The position numbers and the translations under genes are program-made. Under the pieces are notes generated by a model. That model searched no databases. It was not told the DNA's origin and was given only the letters and a program-made list of their open reading frames with translations. From positions 174,114 to 238,113 of the forward strand of contig JANQAO010000003.1 of assembly GCA_030386295.1 (NCBI GenBank): a stretch of DNA of 64,000 nt. Reading direction: 5' to 3'. Shown here in pieces: positions 60,972 through 64,000 of this stretch (position 1 is the stretch's first letter; each line of letters opens with the position of its first letter). This stretch comes from Candidatus Persebacteraceae bacterium Df01 (GTDB lineage: Bacteria > Pseudomonadota > Gammaproteobacteria > Tethybacterales > Persebacteraceae).

Positions 60972-61595
60972 TTATTTCTCTTTATCCATCGCCGCCTCAA
61001 AGCGTTTGCTGGCACTCTGCCAATCGGCAATTTTCCAAAAATCGGCAATATAGTCGGGACGGCGGTTTTGATGTTTCAAATAGTAAGCATGTTCCCACAC
61101 ATCCAACGCCAATACAGGGATGCCGCGACAGGATTCGCTAACTTCGTCCATCAACGGGTTATCTTGATTGGGTGTGGATACCACCTTAAGCTTACGTTCT
61201 TGCACAATCAACCAAGCAAAGCCAGAACCAAATCGACTTATACCGGCGGCAGTTATTTCTTTGCGTAGCCCATCGGCACCACCAAACGAGCGGTCAATTT
61301 CTCCAGCCAATGCACCAACCGGATCACCACCGCCATCAGGTGACATTGAAGACCAATAAATATTGTGATTGTAATTGCCGCCTGCATTATTGCGAGCAAT
61401 AGACCCTAGTGTGGAAATACCACTTAGCAAACGTTCAATACTCATCAGCGACGCTTCGCTACCATTCAGTGCTTCCGACATTTTGTCAAAATAAGCACGA
61501 TGGTGTTTGCTGTAGTGAATTTTCATCGTCTTCGCATCAATATGCGGTTCAAGCGCGTCATAATCATATGGAAGGTCAGCGAATTGGAATCCCAT
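60972..61595 (-). CDS. sodB: Superoxide dismutase, Fe/Mn type
   Basis: This is a 207-residue protein. Metal ligands are His in MKIHYSKHHRAYFDKM, His in NYNHNIYWSSM, and Asp and His in LDVWEHAYYLKHQNRRPDYI. The residue context (AGGNYNHNIYW, GSGFAWLIV) does not settle Fe or Mn. It removes superoxide in the cytosol. A strong AAAGGAGAAA precedes the ATG, and an intrinsic terminator follows the gene. Confidence 0.96.
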   Translation of the reverse strand: MGFQFADLPYDYDALEPHIDAKTMKIHYSKHHRAYFDKMSEALNGSEASLMSIERLLSGISTLGSIARNNAGGNYNHNIYWSSMSPDGGGDPVGALAGEIDRSFGGADGLRKEITAAGISRFGSGFAWLIVQERKLKVVSTPNQDNPLMDEVSESCRGIPVLALDVWEHAYYLKHQNRRPDYIADFWKIADWQSASKRFEAAMDKEK

Positions 61596-61680
61596 AGTTT
61601 TTCTCCTTTGCGTATAGTATTTTGACTTATATTCTCAAATGATTATAGCATAGGGTATTTTTGCCGATACAATCGCCGCT

Positions 61681-62610
61681 GTGCAGATTATTCGTCATCA
61701 CCGATTACCGGTTAACCGCCCTTTGGCGTTGACTATTGGAAATTTTGATGGAGTCCATTTGGGCCATCAAATACTAATTCGTCAATTGCGACAGGAAGCA
61801 CAAACGCGCGGTTGGGATAGTGCGGCAATGACTTTTGAACCGCATCCGGTGACCGTGCTAGCCGGAAAACCGGCACACCGTATTGAGGGAGTAAGGAAAA
61901 AAATTCAACAGCTGGCTGCTACCGGTTTAGAAATACTCTATTTACCACGATTTAACAAACGTTTTGCTAGTCAAAGTGCTAAAGAATTCACCTCATTTTT
62001 GTTTACCCAGCTGGCAGTACGCCATCTTGTAGTAGGTGAGGATTTTCGCTTCGGTCAAGGTCGGCAAGGCGATGTGACAATGCTAAAAAAAGCAGCAGCA
62101 GCACACGGAGCAACGGTGTTAGGCGCAGAATTATTGTGGTCAGGCGACGCACCGATCAGTAGTGGACGTATTCGGGAATACTTACGAGCCGGCAATTTTA
62201 TTGCAGCAGCGCAATTGTTGGGACGCGAATGGGTACTGGACGGACGAGTGGTGCGCGGTGAAGGCATTGGCCGCCGGTTAGGTTTTCCTACTGCTAATTT
62301 GCGGCTGAATTTTGTACCGGTATGCTCCGGTATTTTTGCTGGTGATACGGTTATTGACGGCGTCCGCTATCCGGCGGCGGTTAGCATCGGCAACAATCCG
62401 ACAGTGCAAAATAGCTCACTGGTTCGCGCCGAAGCACATGTGCTTGATTTTGATGGTAATCTTTATCGTCGTCGACTCACCGTGCAACTGTTTGAAAAAC
62501 TGCGTGATGAGGAAAAATATAATAATCTAGAGCAATTGCGCGCAGCGATTGCCGATGATGTAAAAACCGTGCGGCAGCGGTTTGACCACCGCACAAAAGC
62601 AGGCTATTAG
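61681..62610 (+). CDS. ribF: Bifunctional riboflavin kinase/FAD synthetase
   Basis: This is a 309-residue protein with a GTG start at 61681. LALTIGNFDGVHLGHQILIR is the nucleotidyltransferase motif; VVGEDFRFGQGRQGD and ISSGRIREYLRAGNF follow. The kinase domain has VVRGEGIGRRLGFPTANLRL and SIGNNPTV. It turns riboflavin into FMN and FAD. The GTG may lower expression. Confidence 0.95.
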   Translation: MQIIRHHRLPVNRPLALTIGNFDGVHLGHQILIRQLRQEAQTRGWDSAAMTFEPHPVTVLAGKPAHRIEGVRKKIQQLAATGLEILYLPRFNKRFASQSAKEFTSFLFTQLAVRHLVVGEDFRFGQGRQGDVTMLKKAAAAHGATVLGAELLWSGDAPISSGRIREYLRAGNFIAAAQLLGREWVLDGRVVRGEGIGRRLGFPTANLRLNFVPVCSGIFAGDTVIDGVRYPAAVSIGNNPTVQNSSLVRAEAHVLDFDGNLYRRRLTVQLFEKLRDEEKYNNLEQLRAAIADDVKTVRQRFDHRTKAGY

Positions 62611-62615
62611 ATTGA

Positions 62616-62990
62616 TTAAATAATGAGAATGGCCGCCGCAGCTCTGCCGTCGCCGTGCAACACTTGATAAGTACGACAGGCGGCAGATAGCGACATAACT
62701 TCCAGTGCCATACCCTGTTTGGCAAATGGAATTAGCCATTCACGTCGCATAGACGTTGATTGAGTGCATCCACCAAGCAAAAATAACTCCACTGCACCGC
62801 TCAAGCAGATAGCGTTTTGCAAATGACTTTCGCTAAGCAATTCAATATTGTTTGGTAAATCGGCATTAACAATACCGTTTGGCGTAAGCAGTAAACTATT
62901 TTTATAAGATACACCATCAATAACTACAAAATTATCTCCGCAAGCGTTGATAGCATGCGTAAGTGGCGTTTCATTAGGCTGTATTTTCAT
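62616..62990 (-). CDS. Mth938-like (DUF498/NDUFAF3-type) protein
   Basis: This is a 124-residue protein from ATG 62990. VIDGVSYKNSLLLTPNGIVN, AVELFLLGGCTQ and LEVMSLSAACRTYQVLHGDG follow the PF04430 pattern (G---f--sl-l-p-G; e-lllGtG; evM-t--AcRTyN-L--egR). The Trp and second Gly seen in many members are changed. Human NDUFAF3 helps build complex I; the bacterial role is not settled. It is convergent with ribF, five bases between stops. Confidence 0.85.
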   Translation of the reverse strand: MKIQPNETPLTHAINACGDNFVVIDGVSYKNSLLLTPNGIVNADLPNNIELLSESHLQNAICLSGAVELFLLGGCTQSTSMRREWLIPFAKQGMALEVMSLSAACRTYQVLHGDGRAAAAILII

Positions 62991-63060
62991 ATGATAAAAG
63001 GCTTTGGAGCAATATTGATATTCTAGTCGGATATAATAACAAGCTTTCATTAAATTTGTA

Positions 63061-64000
63061 ATGCTTACTTCTTTCTTCGCACCAGCTTCCCAACCACCAC
63101 TTGGAATCGTTATTGTCGGCGCCGGAACGGTTGGCGGCAGCGTACTTGACGTATTGCGTGAAAACGCTCAAACCATTAGCGCGCGCAGCGGGCGAAATAT
63201 TGTGGTGCGTGCCGTCGTTGTACGTAACATAGAAAAAGCTCGAACCCGCCTACACCCTGATATGGCAGGATTACTAACCGATGATTGGCAGGCGGCAGTG
63301 CAACGACCAGACGCCGAAGTGCTTTTAGAATTGATGGGAGGAGAAAGTACTGCAAAAGAATGTATTCAAGCGGCACTGACCGCTGGCAAGTCGGTGGTAA
63401 CCGCTAACAAAGCGCTTTTGGCAACGTGCGGGGATGTCATTTTTGACGCTGCTCACGCTGCTGGCAAACCAGTGGCATACGAAGCAGCCGTCGCCGGTTG
63501 TATTCCAATTATTAAAACGCTGAGGGAGGCACTAGCCGGCGATACGGTACACGAAGTGGCCGGCATTATCAATGGCACTTCTAATTACATTCTCACCGCC
63601 ATGGAAAAAGACGGTGTAACCTTTGCCGATGCGCTGGAAGCAACGCAAAAAATGGGTTATGCCGAGTCTGACCCTTCTTTAGATATTGACGGCGGGGATG
63701 CAGCGCACAAAATTTTACTTATCGCACGACTGGCATTTGGGGCTCATGCGACTATGAATGATGTTCCCGTTGTTGGTGTGCGAGACTTTAAATTACGAGA
63801 CATTCGTTATGCAGCACAATTTGGTTTTTGTGTGAAATTGTTGGCACAGGCCGTGCGCCGTGACAACGGTATTGAATTATCAGTACAGCCAACTTTAGTG
63901 CCATGTACTCATCCTATCGCTTCTGTAGATGGAGCAATGAATGCCATTTTAGTACGCTCTGCCTATGCTGGCGAAACCCTATATTACGGTGCTGGCGCTG
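63061..64000 (+). CDS. hom: Homoserine dehydrogenase (partial, runs off window)
   Basis: The first 313 residues are visible from ATG 63061. PPLGIVIVGAGTVGGSVLDV is the NAD(P)-binding fold, KSVVTANKALLATCGDVIFD and AYEAAVAGCIPIIKTLREAL the next landmarks, and VAGIINGTSNYILTAM with GYAESDPSLDIDGGDAAHKI is the family signature. It reduces aspartate semialdehyde to homoserine for threonine and methionine. The C-terminal ACT domain, if present, lies outside. It is divergent from the Mth938-like gene, with 70 bases between. Confidence 0.95.
   Translation, partial: MLTSFFAPASQPPLGIVIVGAGTVGGSVLDVLRENAQTISARSGRNIVVRAVVVRNIEKARTRLHPDMAGLLTDDWQAAVQRPDAEVLLELMGGESTAKECIQAALTAGKSVVTANKALLATCGDVIFDAAHAAGKPVAYEAAVAGCIPIIKTLREALAGDTVHEVAGIINGTSNYILTAMEKDGVTFADALEATQKMGYAESDPSLDIDGGDAAHKILLIARLAFGAHATMNDVPVVGVRDFKLRDIRYAAQFGFCVKLLAQAVRRDNGIELSVQPTLVPCTHPIASVDGAMNAILVRSAYAGETLYYGAGA

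Noticed and set aside
1-64000. CRISPR arrays, retrons, toxin-antitoxin or restriction systems
   Set aside because: No regularly spaced repeats, reverse transcriptase, or recognisable defence genes were found by reading; the only defence-like candidate is the secreted nuclease at 7922.

Overview
The window joins two kinds of DNA. Positions 1-29148 are the right-hand and greater part of a Mu-type transposable prophage. Positions 29149-64000 are chromosome of a proteobacterium. The host genes read as a beta/gammaproteobacterial set: purH-fis, hupB/tRNA-Asp/PpiD, carAB-greA, rpsB-tsf-pyrH, ispDF, sucCD, BioY. Packing is tight, with many 1-8 base overlaps. I can read three broken host genes (a 5'-nucleotidase, a DUF6314-like protein and a DM13-domain protein), mostly shifted at short homopolymers. 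This suggests ongoing gene decay, as in a host-restricted or symbiotic bacterium. I cannot name the species.

Prophage layout. A leftward S24-type repressor (cut by the window edge) faces a long rightward early operon. That operon carries small HTH proteins, a DnaB-family helicase, a protein with three HTH modules, the DDE transposase (MuA-like), an HTH protein, the MuB-like ATPase with a degenerate Walker A, small membrane proteins, GemA/gp16, a secreted thermonuclease, Gam and a possible Mor-like regulator. A 250-base gap follows. Late block 1 (9.5-15.5 kb) holds an unknown protein, a lipoprotein, DUF1353, gp25/gp27-like proteins, the terminase, the portal, a truncated MuF and gpG. A second gap carries the same regulatory element as the first. 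Late block 2 (15.6-29.0 kb) holds protease/scaffold, capsid cement, major capsid, neck proteins, tail tube, a tail chaperone pair with a GGGAAAG frameshift site, the tape measure, DUF1833, NlpC/P60-J and tip proteins. There is no sheath or baseplate set, so the virion should have a long non-contractile tail (B3/D3112-like plan: Mu replication with lambda-like tail).

The right end of the prophage can be placed at 29148. Two adjacent 21-base repeats end in CA, and the disrupted 5'-nucleotidase gene begins directly beyond. The left end and the rest of the broken gene should lie just left of the window.

Chromosome layout. 29.5-35.9 kb: pepA, greA, carB, carA (leftward, overlapping; the carA leader has a terminator-like hairpin). 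36.2-43.0 kb: glutamine-synthetase-family enzyme, acylphosphatase, DUF6314 relic, bioY, hemE, fabI, a PpiD-like chaperone. 43.0-45.0 kb: tRNA-Asp, HU, MgtE. 45.0-49.6 kb: one compact rightward run rpsF-rpsR-rplI-rpsB-tsf-pyrH, then a cation efflux gene where frr is usually found. 49.7-59.5 kb: leftward aminotransferase, sucD, sucC, DM13 relic, a protein with a degenerate REP-transposase-like domain, ferredoxin reductase, dapE, ispF, ispD, purH, fis. 60.0-64.0 kb: EamA transporter, sodB, ribF, a Mth938-like protein and the start of hom.
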